A DNA stretch of 15,342 nucleotides from an uncultured Clostridia bacterium (GCA_958445555.1 CAUCSW010000002.1:1-15342); one strand, 5' to 3'. Positions 6,777 to 14,368 are shown, numbered from the stretch's first letter. Made by a program: numbers and translations. Notes: a model not told the origin generated them from the letters alone.

Positions 6777-7035
6777 TCTCGGTATCCCTGCTCGCTTTGT
6801 ATTCCTTAAGAGCACGCGCAAGCTGATCGGGGCAGGAGGTCCCTTTCATTCCGCAGACTGTGTTCTCGAGACGGTCGATTATATCGTCGATCTTCATACC
6901 TTTGCAAAGCTGCGATATTCCTTTGAGATTGCCGTTGCAGCCACCTTCAAAGTGAAGCTCGGTCAGGCGATCATCGCCGTCCACATCAAAGCTGATGCTC
7001 CTTGAACAGGTTCCCTTTGTTTTGTATGTATACAT
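6769..7035 (-). CDS. Small TSCPD-domain cysteine protein (TIGR03905-like)
   Basis: An 88-residue protein containing the TSCPDQLA motif (66-73) and GGCNGNL (31-37). The TSCPD domain is also found at the C-terminus of some ribonucleotide reductases, and stand-alone copies with several cysteines are common in Clostridia with no assigned role. Cysteines are at 10, 33, 44, 61 and 68 and could bind a metal or act in redox chemistry; this is inference. The ATG at 7035 follows GGGAGG with a short AT-rich spacer. The next gene starts inside its last codons, so the pair forms an operon. No strong promoter was seen in the 217-base gap upstream. Confidence 0.85.
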   Translation of the reverse strand: MYTYKTKGTCSRSISFDVDGDDRLTELHFEGGCNGNLKGISQLCKGMKIDDIIDRLENTVCGMKGTSCPDQLARALKEYKASRDTESV

Positions 7036-7142
7036 TTTTTATTCCTCCCGGAATCATTACTTGTCATAAAAAAGGATATCGTCGGTATTCTCCGTCGGGG
7101 CAAGTCTTAAGTTTGTTGCCGATGCCGTCTGTTCGGCTCACC

Positions 7143-7168
7143 GGGCTTTTTAGGGCACCGAAAAGCCC
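7143..7168. repeat. Hairpin between the Rrf2 gene and the TSCPD gene
   Basis: GGGCTTTT (7143-7150) pairs with AAAAGCCC (7161-7168) around a 10-base loop. On the plus strand it is followed by CGTTTTATG. On the minus strand, where the flanking genes lie, no T-run follows, but the A/T part of the stem itself may weaken transcription complexes. A smaller CGGGT/ACCCG hairpin lies at 7205-7219. One of these may end the dgt-dnaG-sigA-rrf2 transcript. Confidence 0.4.
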
Positions 7169-7252
7169 CGTTTTATGCACTTTTGCAACGATACCATCCC
7201 TTGACGGGTCTTCCACCCGCTTGCCGTGTTACCGCTGCTTTCTCTCGACGCG

Positions 7253-7657
7253 TCACCCCTGCTTGCCGCATTCCGACCCGAAGGTGACCTTCCCGAGCTC
7301 TTCTTTGAGCCGCAGGCCCGCTCTGTCAAAAGCGGGCATAAATCTGCACAGACCGCCGGGATTGGTGCAGCTTGACTCTCCGCATTGACAGTGTATGAGC
7401 TCGCATCCGCCGTTGACCTTTTCCACCACTTCAAAAAGGGATATCTCGTCCGCGGGACGCGCCAAAACATATCCGCCCTTTGAGCCCTTATAGGATTTTA
7501 CAATGTCAAACGACACCAGTCGGTTCAGTATTTTAAGGCAAAACCGCAGCGGGACGCCCGTCCCGTCGGCAATGCTTCTGGCGTCGCGCTTCTCGTTCAC
7601 ATCGGCGAGAAACGCAACTATCCTTATTGCGTAATCGGTTTCCGCGTTTAACAACAT
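7253..7657 (-). CDS. Rrf2 family transcriptional regulator, IscR-like with cysteine cluster
   Basis: A 134-residue Rrf2-type winged-helix regulator starting MLLNAETDYAIRIVAFLADV. The recognition helix region is GVPLRFCLKILNRL (34-47), the wing is YKGSKGGYVLARP (56-68) and SLFEVVEKVNGG follows (73-84). Cysteines at 85, 90, 92, 97 and 104 lie where IscR-type members bind an Fe-S cluster, so it probably senses iron-sulfur or redox status. The ATG at 7657 is 10 bases past the sigA stop, with only a weak AGG-type site before it, so it is probably co-transcribed with sigA and translated by coupling. The frame is open upstream into sigA, but homology begins at this ATG. No sulfur or iron-sulfur assembly genes are adjacent. 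Confidence 0.9.
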   Translation of the reverse strand: MLLNAETDYAIRIVAFLADVNEKRDARSIADGTGVPLRFCLKILNRLVSFDIVKSYKGSKGGYVLARPADEISLFEVVEKVNGGCELIHCQCGESSCTNPGGLCRFMPAFDRAGLRLKEELGKVTFGSECGKQG

Positions 7658-7663
7658 TGTTAA
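7648..7663. promoter_or_regulatory. 16-bp palindrome over the Rrf2 start codon, possible operator
   Basis: TTAACAA-CA-TTGTTAA is a perfect 7-bp inverted repeat with a 2-base centre. The Rrf2 start codon (7655-7657 on the minus strand) lies across its centre. With two bases between the arms it cannot make a normal RNA hairpin, so a protein-binding site is more likely. Autoregulation by Rrf2 is an inference. Confidence 0.45.
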
Positions 7664-7667
7664 TACA

Positions 7668-8732
7668 CTACCTGTCTTTGAACTTGCTGCTTCTGACCGG
7701 GTGCCTGAGCTTACGCAGAGCCTTCGCTTCGATCTGACGGATCCTCTCACGGGTGACCTGGAATTCGCTTCCGACCTCCTCGAGGGTGTGGCACCTGCCG
7801 TCCTTGAGTCCGAAACGGAGCCTGATGACCGCCTCCTCACGCGGAGTAAGCGTCTTGAGCACCGAGTCGATGTCCTCGTTTGTGATGGTCTTTAGTGCGG
7901 CATCATCGGGCGCAAGAGCTTCCTCGTCACGAATGAAGTCCATAAGCCTTGAGTCCTCCTCCGGACCTATGGGAGTCTCCATGGAGACGGGCTCCTGGGC
8001 GACCCTCATGATCTCCCTTACCCTTTCGACCGAGAGGCCCATCTTTTCAGCAATGACCTCTTCACTCGGCTCAACGCCGTTCTCGTGCAGAAGCTGGCTT
8101 TGAACCTTCTTGAGTCGGTTTATGGTCTCAACCATGTGCACGGGGATACGAATGGTTCTCGCCTGATCGGCAATGGCTCTCGTTATTGCCTGCCTTATCC
8201 ACCAGGTCGCGTATGTCGAGAATTTGAATCCCTTCGTGTGATCGAATTTCTCAACCGCCTTGATAAGTCCGACATTTCCCTCCTGAATAAGGTCAAGGAA
8301 GTGCATTCCTCTGCCGACATATCTTTTTGCGATTGATACGACAAGTCGGAGGTTGGCTTCGGTAAGGCGCTTTTTTGCCTTCTGATCGCCGTTTCCAATC
8401 CGTTCGGCAAGCTCGATCTCTTCGTCCGAGGTCAGAAGAGGGACCCTGCCGATCTCTTTAAGGTATTCCTTGACGGGATCGTCCAGCGAAACCGAATCCC
8501 AACTGTCATCGGTGACCGCCTTGTCGGCGTCATACTCTTCGATCTTGAGCTCTTCTTCGCTCGGCTCATAGTCGAGATCGAGCAGGGGAGTCTCCTCCCC
8601 GAGAGCTTCGAGATCCTCTTCACTGTCTATCATAGTGGGATCGTCTTTAATATCTTCGTAGAATTGCGCCTTGACTTCATCCTCTGTTTTCTTCTGGAGC
8701 TCTTCTGCGGTTTTTTTGTTATACATTTTCAT
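7668..8732 (-). CDS. sigA: RNA polymerase primary sigma factor SigA (RpoD)
   Basis: The housekeeping sigma factor, 354 residues, typical of Gram-positive SigA, which lacks the long non-conserved insert of proteobacterial RpoD. Residues 1-80 are an acidic, poorly conserved region 1.1-like segment. Region 1.2 starts at [17 protein letters not shown] (84-100). Region 2 includes [20 protein letters not shown] and [20 protein letters not shown] (171-190). Region 3 contains [14 protein letters not shown] (195-208). Region 4.2 holds [20 protein letters not shown] (326-345). The ATG at 8732 overlaps the dnaG stop as ATGA, with GGGGG just upstream, which suggests translational coupling. A second ATG two codons on is also possible. 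The Rrf2 gene follows closely. Confidence 0.97.
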   Translation of the reverse strand: MKMYNKKTAEELQKKTEDEVKAQFYEDIKDDPTMIDSEEDLEALGEETPLLDLDYEPSEEELKIEEYDADKAVTDDSWDSVSLDDPVKEYLKEIGRVPLLTSDEEIELAERIGNGDQKAKKRLTEANLRLVVSIAKRYVGRGMHFLDLIQEGNVGLIKAVEKFDHTKGFKFSTYATWWIRQAITRAIADQARTIRIPVHMVETINRLKKVQSQLLHENGVEPSEEVIAEKMGLSVERVREIMRVAQEPVSMETPIGPEEDSRLMDFIRDEEALAPDDAALKTITNEDIDSVLKTLTPREEAVIRLRFGLKDGRCHTLEEVGSEFQVTRERIRQIEAKALRKLRHPVRSSKFKDR

Positions 8733-10510
8733 ATATCCCCCGTGTTTTTATCCCTTTTTATCTTACTGTTAGCCAGTGCTTCCATACGCTTTGCCCATTC
8801 GTCGGTGGTAAGCTCAGATGAAGTCCCGGATAACAGTTTTTCGGTCTTTATTACCGATATGCTTTCGCGTGCCGCCCGTTCGATATCGTCACCCGTCGGT
8901 ATCAGGTTCTCAAGCATCGCGATATGCCCCATTTCGGCAGGCGTGTAACTGCCGCCGAGGGACGCCATATTAAATACACCCCCGTCACTGAGAGCCTCGC
9001 ACACATCCCCGAAAAGACGCTTTCCGAAATCGGTGACAAAATCGTCGGGAGATATTTCCCCGCTTATTCTGTCATACATGTCCGGATGCGCAATAAGGAG
9101 TGCGGTAAGCATTTCCTCGGCCGCGGCAGCCCGCGGGTACAGCGCCTTTTGCGGATTGACGGGATCTCTTGTGACATTGGGTCTTACTATACTGTCAAGC
9201 TCTTTTTTGACTTGCTCTTTATGCTTTCTTTCCCTTGCCTTTGCGGTGCTCATCAGGATCGCGTCCTTCGAAACGCCGCACACCTCGGAAAGCCTTCCCG
9301 CATAAAGATCGCGCGCCATATCGTCATTCAGGGCTGCAAGCACAAGTATCGCCCGATTCAGATATTCAAGCTTGCCATCGCTTGTGCCGAGGTCTAAGCC
9401 GTCCGAAGCCTCATGCAGGCGGTATTCTGTATCGCTCACGGCACCGTCGAGCAGCGCTTCAAAACGCGCGGCACCCTTTTTCTTTATGAATTCATCGGGG
9501 TCCTTGCATTCGGGCAGGCGGAGTATCCTTGCTTTCACACCCACCTCCTGCAGAATGGCGAGCACCTTTTCGGTGGCTTTCTTACCCGCTGCATCGGCAT
9601 CAAGGGTCACGACGACCTCGTCGGTATATCGCGCTATCAAACGCGCCTGCTCCTTCGTGAACGCCGTTCCGAGAGGTGCCGCCGTCATATTGAAGCCGGC
9701 CTGATGCATCTGGATCACATCCATATTGCCTTCGACCAGTATAAGCCTTTTGGAGCAGTGATTTTTTGCAAAGAACAGACCGAACAGATTGTCGCTCTTT
9801 TTATACACGGGCGTATCGGAAGTGTTAACATATTTTCCGCCCGGATCGTCTTCGTTGAGCCTTCTTCCGCTGAAGGCGACAAAATTGCCCCTCAGGTCCA
9901 TGACAGGGAATATCACCCGATTGCGGAATCTGTCGCACAAGGTGCCCCTTTTGGTGACCGTGACAAGGTTTGCGGACTTCATCTCATCGTCGGTAAATCC
10001 GAGAGCACGAAGATGATCGGTAAGCGCCGTCCAGCCGTCGGGCGCAAAGCCCAGACCGAACTGCTTTATCGTTTTTGCCTGCAGACCTCTGCCCGTAAGG
10101 TATCCGAGGGCCTTTTTTCCTCTCGTAGAGATCAGCTGCTCGTAAAAAAATCTTGCTGCCGCGCGGTTGGCCTCATATATGCGGGAGCGAAGTTTTGCAA
10201 GCCTGTCGTCGACCCCTTCGGCGGGCATTTGCATACCGCTGCGCTCGGCGAGCGCGCGAACCGCCTCAATATAGTCGAGACGCTCTATCTGCATCATAAA
10301 TGTGATGGCATCGCCCCCGGCTCCGCATCCGAAGCAGTAAAAAGAACCGTTTTCGGGCCAGACCGTAAAGGAAGGGGTCTTTTCATTGTGAAACGGGCAG
10401 AGTCCGACAAGGTTGTTTCCGCGGCGCTTCAGCACGACATAAGGTGATATGACCGATTCAATGTCGTTTCTCATTTTAAGCTCGTTTAGGAATTCCGGCG
10501 GCAGACGCAC
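8729..10510 (-). CDS. dnaG: DNA primase DnaG
   Basis: Makes RNA primers at the replication fork, working with the DnaB-type helicase. It is 593 residues long, a normal length. The N-terminal CHC2 zinc finger has Cys38, His41, Cys59 and Cys62 ([22 protein letters not shown]). The catalytic TOPRIM domain carries [17 protein letters not shown] (256-272, Glu260) and [13 protein letters not shown] (Asp304/Asp306). The C-terminal part is the helicase-interacting region. I chose the GTG at 10510: it gives the expected beginning [20 protein letters not shown], no earlier in-frame start is plausible, and AGGAAG lies upstream. It is the middle gene of the dgt-dnaG-sigA cluster and its stop overlaps sigA. 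Confidence 0.96.
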   Translation of the reverse strand: MRLPPEFLNELKMRNDIESVISPYVVLKRRGNNLVGLCPFHNEKTPSFTVWPENGSFYCFGCGAGGDAITFMMQIERLDYIEAVRALAERSGMQMPAEGVDDRLAKLRSRIYEANRAAARFFYEQLISTRGKKALGYLTGRGLQAKTIKQFGLGFAPDGWTALTDHLRALGFTDDEMKSANLVTVTKRGTLCDRFRNRVIFPVMDLRGNFVAFSGRRLNEDDPGGKYVNTSDTPVYKKSDNLFGLFFAKNHCSKRLILVEGNMDVIQMHQAGFNMTAAPLGTAFTKEQARLIARYTDEVVVTLDADAAGKKATEKVLAILQEVGVKARILRLPECKDPDEFIKKKGAARFEALLDGAVSDTEYRLHEASDGLDLGTSDGKLEYLNRAILVLAALNDDMARDLYAGRLSEVCGVSKDAILMSTAKARERKHKEQVKKELDSIVRPNVTRDPVNPQKALYPRAAAAEEMLTALLIAHPDMYDRISGEISPDDFVTDFGKRLFGDVCEALSDGGVFNMASLGGSYTPAEMGHIAMLENLIPTGDDIERAARESISVIKTEKLLSGTSSELTTDEWAKRMEALANSKIKRDKNTGDI

Positions 10511-10533
10511 ATTTCACACTTCCTTTCTTTTAT

Positions 10534-10565
10534 CGGTATTCGGCAGCTACACGGTTCCGATACCG
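10534..10565. repeat. Hairpin in the dgt-dnaG gap
   Basis: CGGTATTCGG (10534-10543) pairs with CCGATACCG (10557-10565), leaving one bulged base. On the minus strand it stands just upstream of the dnaG ribosome binding site. No T-run follows, so a pause, processing or protein-binding role is as likely as termination. Confidence 0.4.
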
Positions 10566-10602
10566 GGAGAATGATCTTTATTACATTGCGGTCAATGATT
10601 TC

Positions 10603-10620
10603 GATCTTTTTAGAAAGATC
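10603..10620 (-). terminator. Short A/T-rich stem directly after the dgt stop
   Basis: GATCTTT (10603-10609) and AAAGATC (10614-10620) form a 7-bp stem with a 4-base loop right after the dgt stop codon. It is weak and lacks a clear U-tail on the minus strand, so read-through into dnaG is expected. Confidence 0.25.
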
Positions 10621-11622
10621 TCATATGTTCCAGGACTTGGGGATAAATATTTCCTTATAGAGTTCAAGGGCGTATGTGTCGGTCATCCCCGCAACCATAT
10701 CGGTGACGGCACGCTCGGCTCCCTCGGTCTCAAGAACCATTCGGTACTCATCGGTAAGTTTTTCCGGATGGGTCATATAATATGTATAAAGCCCCTCTAT
10801 TACTCCCTTGACCTTGCTTTCCTCGGATTTGCATTCGGGATTTGTATATACCCGTTCGAACATAAAAGCGTTGAGCTTTTCATAAGCTCCGAAGACGGGT
10901 TCGTTCATCTTTATTACATCGTCGCTTGATTCCACCACCGAACGGACCATGGTGTCTATCCTGCCGCTCTTGCTGCTCCCGAGGATCAGCCGCAGCTCTT
11001 CGGGTATGTCGTTTTCGGTCAGGACGCCCGCTCTTTCGGCGTCGTCGATATCGTGATTTATGTAGGCTATATGATCGGCAAAACGAACTATCTGCCCCTC
11101 AAGGGTGAAAGCGGGCCTTCCGCTCGTGTGACGGTCGATGCCGTCAAGCACCTCGGCGGTGAGATTGAGACCCTTTCCGCCCTTTTCAAGCTTTTTGCAG
11201 ACCCTTACGCTCTGCTCGTAGTGATGAAACGGCATCCCGGTTATCTCGGTCAGCGCCCGCTCGCCGGCATGGCCGAAAGGCGTGTGGCCTATGTCGTGGC
11301 CGAGAGCTATCGCCTCGGTCAGATCTTCGTTAAGACAAAGCGCACGCGCAATGGTCCTTGCGACCTGCGACACCTCAAGGGTATGGGTAAGTCGGGTACG
11401 GTAATGATCACCTTCGGGCGACAGAAAGACCTGCGTCTTGTGCTTCAATCTGCGGAACGAATCCGAATGAATAATGCGGTCGCGATCCCTTTGATATGCG
11501 GTGCGCAGATCGCTTTCCGCCTCGGGGCGCTCTCTCCCGCGCGTGTTTTCCGAAAGCGAAGCCCTGAAGGACAGGACCTCCCGCTCGGTGCGCTCAATGC
11601 GTTCCCTGATCGTTTCCGACAT
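10621..11622 (-). CDS. dgt: dGTPase-like HD-domain deoxynucleoside triphosphate triphosphohydrolase
   Basis: HD-superfamily enzyme that splits dNTPs into the nucleoside and triphosphate. It is 333 residues long, matching the short Gram-positive type. The N-terminal SDSFRRLKHKTQVFLSPEGD and HYRTRLTHTLEVSQVART segments are conserved. The HD metal motif is LGHDIGHTPFGHAGERAL (His109/Asp110), and the later metal Asp is in IVRFADHIAYINHDIDDA. I chose the ATG at 11622 because GGGGG (11633-11637) lies 10 bases before it; a TTG three codons upstream sits too close to that site. It takes the first place in the macromolecular synthesis cluster, as in many Clostridia, linking dNTP levels with replication priming and the main sigma factor. 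Upstream DNA is very AT-rich, but no clear -35/-10 pair was found. Confidence 0.93.
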   Translation of the reverse strand: MSETIRERIERTEREVLSFRASLSENTRGRERPEAESDLRTAYQRDRDRIIHSDSFRRLKHKTQVFLSPEGDHYRTRLTHTLEVSQVARTIARALCLNEDLTEAIALGHDIGHTPFGHAGERALTEITGMPFHHYEQSVRVCKKLEKGGKGLNLTAEVLDGIDRHTSGRPAFTLEGQIVRFADHIAYINHDIDDAERAGVLTENDIPEELRLILGSSKSGRIDTMVRSVVESSDDVIKMNEPVFGAYEKLNAFMFERVYTNPECKSEESKVKGVIEGLYTYYMTHPEKLTDEYRMVLETEGAERAVTDMVAGMTDTYALELYKEIFIPKSWNI

Positions 11623-11725
11623 CCGTGTCAATCCCCCTTTTGCCTACAAAACCTTCTACATATATAATTACGAGAAAAAGCCGAAATCACTTTATTTTTT
11701 TACCGAAACGGGAAATTTTCGCAAA

Positions 11726-12358
11726 TTATTCCCCCAATATCGGTATTTTCCCCTGCTTTTCTCCGATTTTTATCATCTTAAGACTGCCCGAAAAAGCATC
11801 GGTAAGGTTTTTTGTAAAACCTTCCGCAGCCTTAAAGGGAAGGGAAAACCTTACGGTCACCTGCTCGCCGAAATCGGCGACCTGCTCGGTCCCGCCCTCG
11901 GTCTCAATAAGAGAGGAAAGCTTACGATAGCTTTCGTAACCGCAGGAGACCGAGTATAGGTCGAGGTTTACAAGTCGGGCAAGTCCCGCGTTTTCGAGAG
12001 CGAGTCTGCCTGCCCCCCCGTATGCTCGCACAAGTCCGCCCGTTCCGAGCAGGATCCCGCCGAAATATCTCACGACCGCAATAAGGCAGCATCTGACATT
12101 TGCACCCGTTATAACGCCGAGCAGCGGCTTGCCCGCGGTCCCGTGCGGCTCTCCGTCGTCGGAGGAGCGGGAGGTGCCGTCCGCCGCTACATATGCATAG
12201 ACGACATGCTTCGCATCCCAATAGGTCTTTTTGAGAAGCGCCGTTTGCTCGGCAGCTTCCCGTTCGGTTTCTGCATATCGGGCAAAGGCTATGAAGCGCG
12301 ACCGCTTTTCGGTTATCTCGGCACTGCCGTTGCCGCACGGCACGATGATCTCCGACAT
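11726..12358 (-). CDS. YigZ / IMPACT family protein
   Basis: A 210-residue protein of the IMPACT (UPF0029) family, with an N-terminal domain of ribosomal S5 domain-2 fold and a C-terminal ferredoxin-like domain. The hallmarks are DDGEPHGTAGKP (67-78) and VVRYFGGILLGTGGLVRAY (95-113). Bacterial members are widespread, but their biochemical role is not firmly settled. The ATG at 12358 follows GGGGAG closely. It lies downstream of rpmE behind a clear terminator and about 100 bases upstream of dgt in the same direction. No promoter was recognised in the short gap, so it may depend on read-through from rpmE. Confidence 0.93.
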   Translation of the reverse strand: MSEIIVPCGNGSAEITEKRSRFIAFARYAETEREAAEQTALLKKTYWDAKHVVYAYVAADGTSRSSDDGEPHGTAGKPLLGVITGANVRCCLIAVVRYFGGILLGTGGLVRAYGGAGRLALENAGLARLVNLDLYSVSCGYESYRKLSSLIETEGGTEQVADFGEQVTVRFSLPFKAAEGFTKNLTDAFSGSLKMIKIGEKQGKIPILGE

Positions 12359-12380
12359 TGCACTTCACTCCCCTCAAAGA

Positions 12381-12415
12381 TAAAATAACCGCAGCCAAGA
12401 GCACTTGACTGCGGT
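12381..12415 (-). terminator. Intrinsic terminator after rpmE
   Basis: ACCGCAGCCAAG (12388-12399) and CTTGACTGCGGT (12404-12415) pair over 12 positions with one G-T wobble and a 4-base loop. Read on the minus strand the stem is followed by TATTTTA (12381-12387). It lies 13 bases after the rpmE stop. Confidence 0.8.
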
Positions 12416-12428
12416 CTGTTTGCCGAAC

Positions 12429-12635
12429 TTACTTCTTTTCAATGCCGAAACGCTTGTTGAAGCGATCTACTCGGCCTCCGGCATCAACGAATTTCTGTCT
12501 GCCGGTGAAAAACGGATGACACTTTGAACAAATATCCAAGCGGATATTATCTTTGGTCGATCTGGTCTCGTATTCAGCACCGCAAGCGCATTTGACGGTC
12601 ACTGTCTTATACTCCGGATGAATTCCTTCCTTCAT
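12429..12635 (-). CDS. rpmE: 50S ribosomal protein L31 (zinc-containing type)
   Basis: A 68-residue protein beginning [10 protein letters not shown], as L31 proteins do. It has the zinc-binding cysteines of the C+ type at 16, 18, 36 and 39 (CAC, CSKC), then [21 protein letters not shown]31 sits at the bridge between ribosomal subunits. The start is the ATG at 12635: GGAAGGGG ends 8 bases before it, while the in-frame GTG at 12644 overlaps that site. It has its own promoter and terminator. In many bacteria a zinc-free L31 replaces this form under zinc shortage; no such gene is in the window. Confidence 0.96.
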   Translation of the reverse strand: MKEGIHPEYKTVTVKCACGAEYETRSTKDNIRLDICSKCHPFFTGRQKFVDAGGRVDRFNKRFGIEKK

Positions 12636-12677
12636 TATTGCCACCCCTTCCGTTACTTTGATATTTGAGCACCATAC

Positions 12678-12706
12678 ATTTTACCACGACATTTGTCGGA
12701 ATGCAA
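12678..12706 (-). promoter_or_regulatory. Promoter of rpmE with an inverted repeat in the spacer
   Basis: On the minus strand, TTGCAT (12706-12701) and TAAAAT (12683-12678) are spaced by 17 bases, about 43 bases upstream of the start codon. The spacer contains CGACA-AA-TGTCG (12687-12698 on the plus strand reads CGACATTTGTCG), a 5-bp inverted repeat centred between the two promoter boxes, where a repressor could bind. The repeat might also be chance. Confidence 0.7.
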
Positions 12707-12790
12707 GTGTTTTTTTCGGAAGAGCCGACATTTTTTGAATCGGCACCCGAACCCCGTACCTTAAAGCATTCTCACGGGCGGTGGATCGGG

Positions 12791-13411
12791 CTAATCCGTA
12801 AACAACTTCTTGATCCTCTCATAAAGCTCAACGATGCCGAAGGCAGGCTTGTATATCGTCTTTCCGTGAACGATCTCGGAGGAGTCTTCGTCAAGTGCAT
12901 CGTCTATCTCTGCAGAAGCCGCGGGCAGGCAGACGGCGGGAAACATAACGCACCACCAGTTTTTGCCTTCGCCCTCGCCGATGACGACCCTAAGAGCTTC
13001 GTATTCCCCTGCGGGCAGGGTGAAATCATCATATTCCCTTGTGTTGAACCATGCGGTTCCCACTGTCACGCTTACCGAGTCGGAGCATCCGTTCTCTCTC
13101 AGAGTCTCGGCCGCCTTTTCGCGCAGAGCGGCAATGTTGTTTCTTGCCGCCTCTTCGGCTTCGGCGGCGGTGCGGGCACCGCTGAATATCTCATCGGTAA
13201 GCGATAACAGACCGTCTCTCACCTTTATTTTGAGCGCCTGAACTCGAGAAGAGTCCGAAGATGCGATTATGTGAAGCCTGAAAACGCTTTTTCTTATTTC
13301 CGCACATTTTGCCCCGAACGGAAGCATGGCGGCGACGATCGCAATCACAAGTCCTGCAGCGAGGGCTGCGACAGCCCTGCCGTTTAACAATATTTTACTG
13401 CCGTTTTTCAT
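12791..13411 (-). CDS. spoIIR: Stage II sporulation protein R
   Basis: SpoIIR is made in the forespore and secreted. It triggers SpoIIGA to process pro-sigma-E in the mother cell. The 206-residue length fits. Residues 11-38 give an N-terminal hydrophobic signal or anchor (AVAALAAGLVIAIVAAMLPF). Family motifs are VFRLHIIASSDS (43-54), KIKVRDGLL (61-69), LPAGEYEALRVVIGEGEG (132-149) and NWWCVMFPAVC (151-161). The ATG at 13411 follows AAAGGGAGAG. It is divergent from mscL. The upstream region has a palindrome GGCAGCTGCC (13443-13452) and a loose TTGATT/CATAAT pair with 19-base spacing; I could not identify a convincing sigma-F promoter. Its presence shows the organism has the sporulation programme. 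Confidence 0.95.
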   Translation of the reverse strand: MKNGSKILLNGRAVAALAAGLVIAIVAAMLPFGAKCAEIRKSVFRLHIIASSDSSRVQALKIKVRDGLLSLTDEIFSGARTAAEAEEAARNNIAALREKAAETLRENGCSDSVSVTVGTAWFNTREYDDFTLPAGEYEALRVVIGEGEGKNWWCVMFPAVCLPAASAEIDDALDEDSSEIVHGKTIYKPAFGIVELYERIKKLFTD

Positions 13412-13586
13412 AAGTACACTCTCCCTTTCTACGGGTATTATGGGCAGCTGCCGCCTGTGTTAATCAACCGAAAACCAAGACAAATATAATACCGACCCGC
13501 CGTCCGTTGCCGACCCGGAAGAAAGGCCGGCGGAAAGAGCCGAGCAGAACACGCGGGGTGGGCGGCGATGATCTAAGCTTTACTTA

Positions 13587-13615
13587 TTGACAAGACGGCG
13601 CCGGGCGGATATAAT
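13587..13615 (+). promoter_or_regulatory. Perfect consensus sigma-A promoter for mscL
   Basis: TTGACA (13587-13592), 17 bases, TATAAT (13610-13615). The predicted start near 13622 leaves a leader of only about 22 bases before the ATG, barely more than the ribosome binding site. Between 13412 and 13586 I see nothing else except the palindrome near spoIIR. Confidence 0.9.
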
Positions 13616-13643
13616 GTAGCTAAAATAAGGTGGGGTGGACAGT

Positions 13644-14156
13644 ATGAGAAAATTTCTTAAAGATTTCAAGGATTTCGCAATGCGCGGCAATGTCATCGAC
13701 ATGGCGGTCGGCGTTGTGATAGGTGCATCATTCGGAAAGATCGTGACGGGGCTTGTCAACTATATAATAAATCCGATCCTCGGGTTTATCATTCCGAGCG
13801 GCAACCTTGACTCGGTAAAGACGGTTATAACCGCCGCCGACCCGGATGCGGGCATTGAAGAGGTTGCCATTCTTTGGGGCACCTGGCTGCAGACGATAAT
13901 CGACTTTTTGATAACCGCGCTTTGCATATTCCTGTTTCTTAAGATCATTATGAAAGCAAAGAATACCATTGAGGCAAAAAAGATAGCTGCCGAAAAAGCA
14001 GCCGAAGAAGAGAAAAAGGCAGAAGAAGAGAGGAAGGCCGCAGAGGCGGAAGCCGCTGTGAAAGACAAAGAAGACCGTCTTATTGCTGCCGAAGAGAGCG
14101 TTCAGAGGCAGGAAGCCCTGCTCACCGAGATCAGGGACGCATTGTTAAAAAGATAA
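13644..14156 (+). CDS. mscL: Large-conductance mechanosensitive channel MscL
   Basis: Membrane tension valve that opens in hypo-osmotic shock. It has 170 residues, longer than the usual 130-150. The N-terminal helix is MRKFLKDFKDFAMRGNVIDM. TM1 is about 16-42 (VIDMAVGVVIGASFGKIVTG), the loop about 50-76, and TM2 about 77-103. The C-terminal 65 residues form a highly charged Ala/Glu/Lys helix with repeats such as EKAAEEEKKAEEERKAAEAE, ending in the family-typical TEIRDALLKR, so about 30 residues appear to be added before the normal end. I chose the ATG at 13644: AGGTGGGG lies 8 bases upstream, while the GTG at 13635 overlaps that site. It forms a single-gene unit with a consensus promoter and a strong terminator. 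Confidence 0.95.
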   Translation: MRKFLKDFKDFAMRGNVIDMAVGVVIGASFGKIVTGLVNYIINPILGFIIPSGNLDSVKTVITAADPDAGIEEVAILWGTWLQTIIDFLITALCIFLFLKIIMKAKNTIEAKKIAAEKAAEEEKKAEEERKAAEAEAAVKDKEDRLIAAEESVQRQEALLTEIRDALLKR

Positions 14157-14171
14157 AACCGTTTTCGCGCA

Positions 14172-14209
14172 GGCGGAGCCGATTGGGACTGTCGGCTCCG
14201 CCCGTTTTT
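14172..14209 (+). terminator. Strong intrinsic terminator of mscL
   Basis: GGCGGAGCCGA (14172-14182) and TCGGCTCCGCC (14192-14202) form a perfect 11-bp stem with a 9-base loop, followed by CGTTTTT. It starts 15 bases after the mscL stop. Confidence 0.92.
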
Positions 14210-14329
14210 CCGTCCACCCCCTCCCTCTCCGTTTTCACGGGCGGTCGGCATGCGTCCAGATGCAGACTTTTCGGCCCATCCCGTCTGACGGATGCGCAAT
14301 ATCTTCCGTTTCTATGTCGAGAAGAATCA
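14210..14329. other. Non-coding stretch between the mscL terminator and the sugar transferase promoter
   Basis: The gap from the mscL stop to the next start is 313 bases. It holds the terminator, this stretch, a promoter and a leader of about 105 bases. In 14210-14329 I see a pyrimidine-rich segment and no gene, repeat or RNA that I can support. Confidence 0.5.
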
Positions 14330-14358
14330 TTGACTTGGCTGATGTAATAAAGTATAAT
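14330..14358 (+). promoter_or_regulatory. Sigma-A promoter for the sugar transferase
   Basis: TTGACT (14330-14335), 17 bases, TATAAT (14353-14358). The predicted start is near 14365. The leader to the ATG at 14470 is about 105 bases and can form a CGGCAT/ATGCCG stem (14389-14394 with 14411-14416). Confidence 0.85.
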
Positions 14359-14368
14359 ACAATTGTAT
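14357..14368. promoter_or_regulatory. Palindrome over the -10 end and transcription start, possible operator
   Basis: ATACAATTGTAT is a perfect 12-bp palindrome that begins in the last two bases of the -10 box and covers the expected transcription start. A site here would suit a repressor. The sequence is AT-rich, so chance is a real alternative. Confidence 0.4.

Noticed and set aside
6120..6809. Plus-strand open frame (229 codons) opposite the 187-aa hypothetical gene
   Set aside because: The translation is rich in Arg, Ser and Cys with no recognisable domain. The minus-strand frame has operon-type overlap with the TSCPD gene and is more protein-like.
7658..7840. N-terminal extension of the Rrf2 frame into sigA
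   Set aside because: The added 61 residues are Ser/Arg-rich and antithetic to any domain; Rrf2 homology starts exactly at the ATG at 7657.
9413..10447. Long plus-strand open frame (344 codons) opposite dnaG
   Set aside because: It is antisense to a clear DnaG with zinc finger and TOPRIM motifs; its translation shows no family motif and it has no ribosome binding site. It is a by-product of the codon pattern of dnaG.
10534..10620. Terminator that would split dgt from dnaG
   Set aside because: The two stems are short or bulged and neither has a T-run on the minus strand, so the cluster is treated as able to read through.
11053..11667. Plus-strand open frame opposite dgt
   Set aside because: It lies antisense to the HD-motif coding region of dgt and has no own signals.
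12665..13207. Plus-strand open frame opposite spoIIR
   Set aside because: spoIIR on the minus strand has all its family motifs; the plus-strand frame is a shadow.
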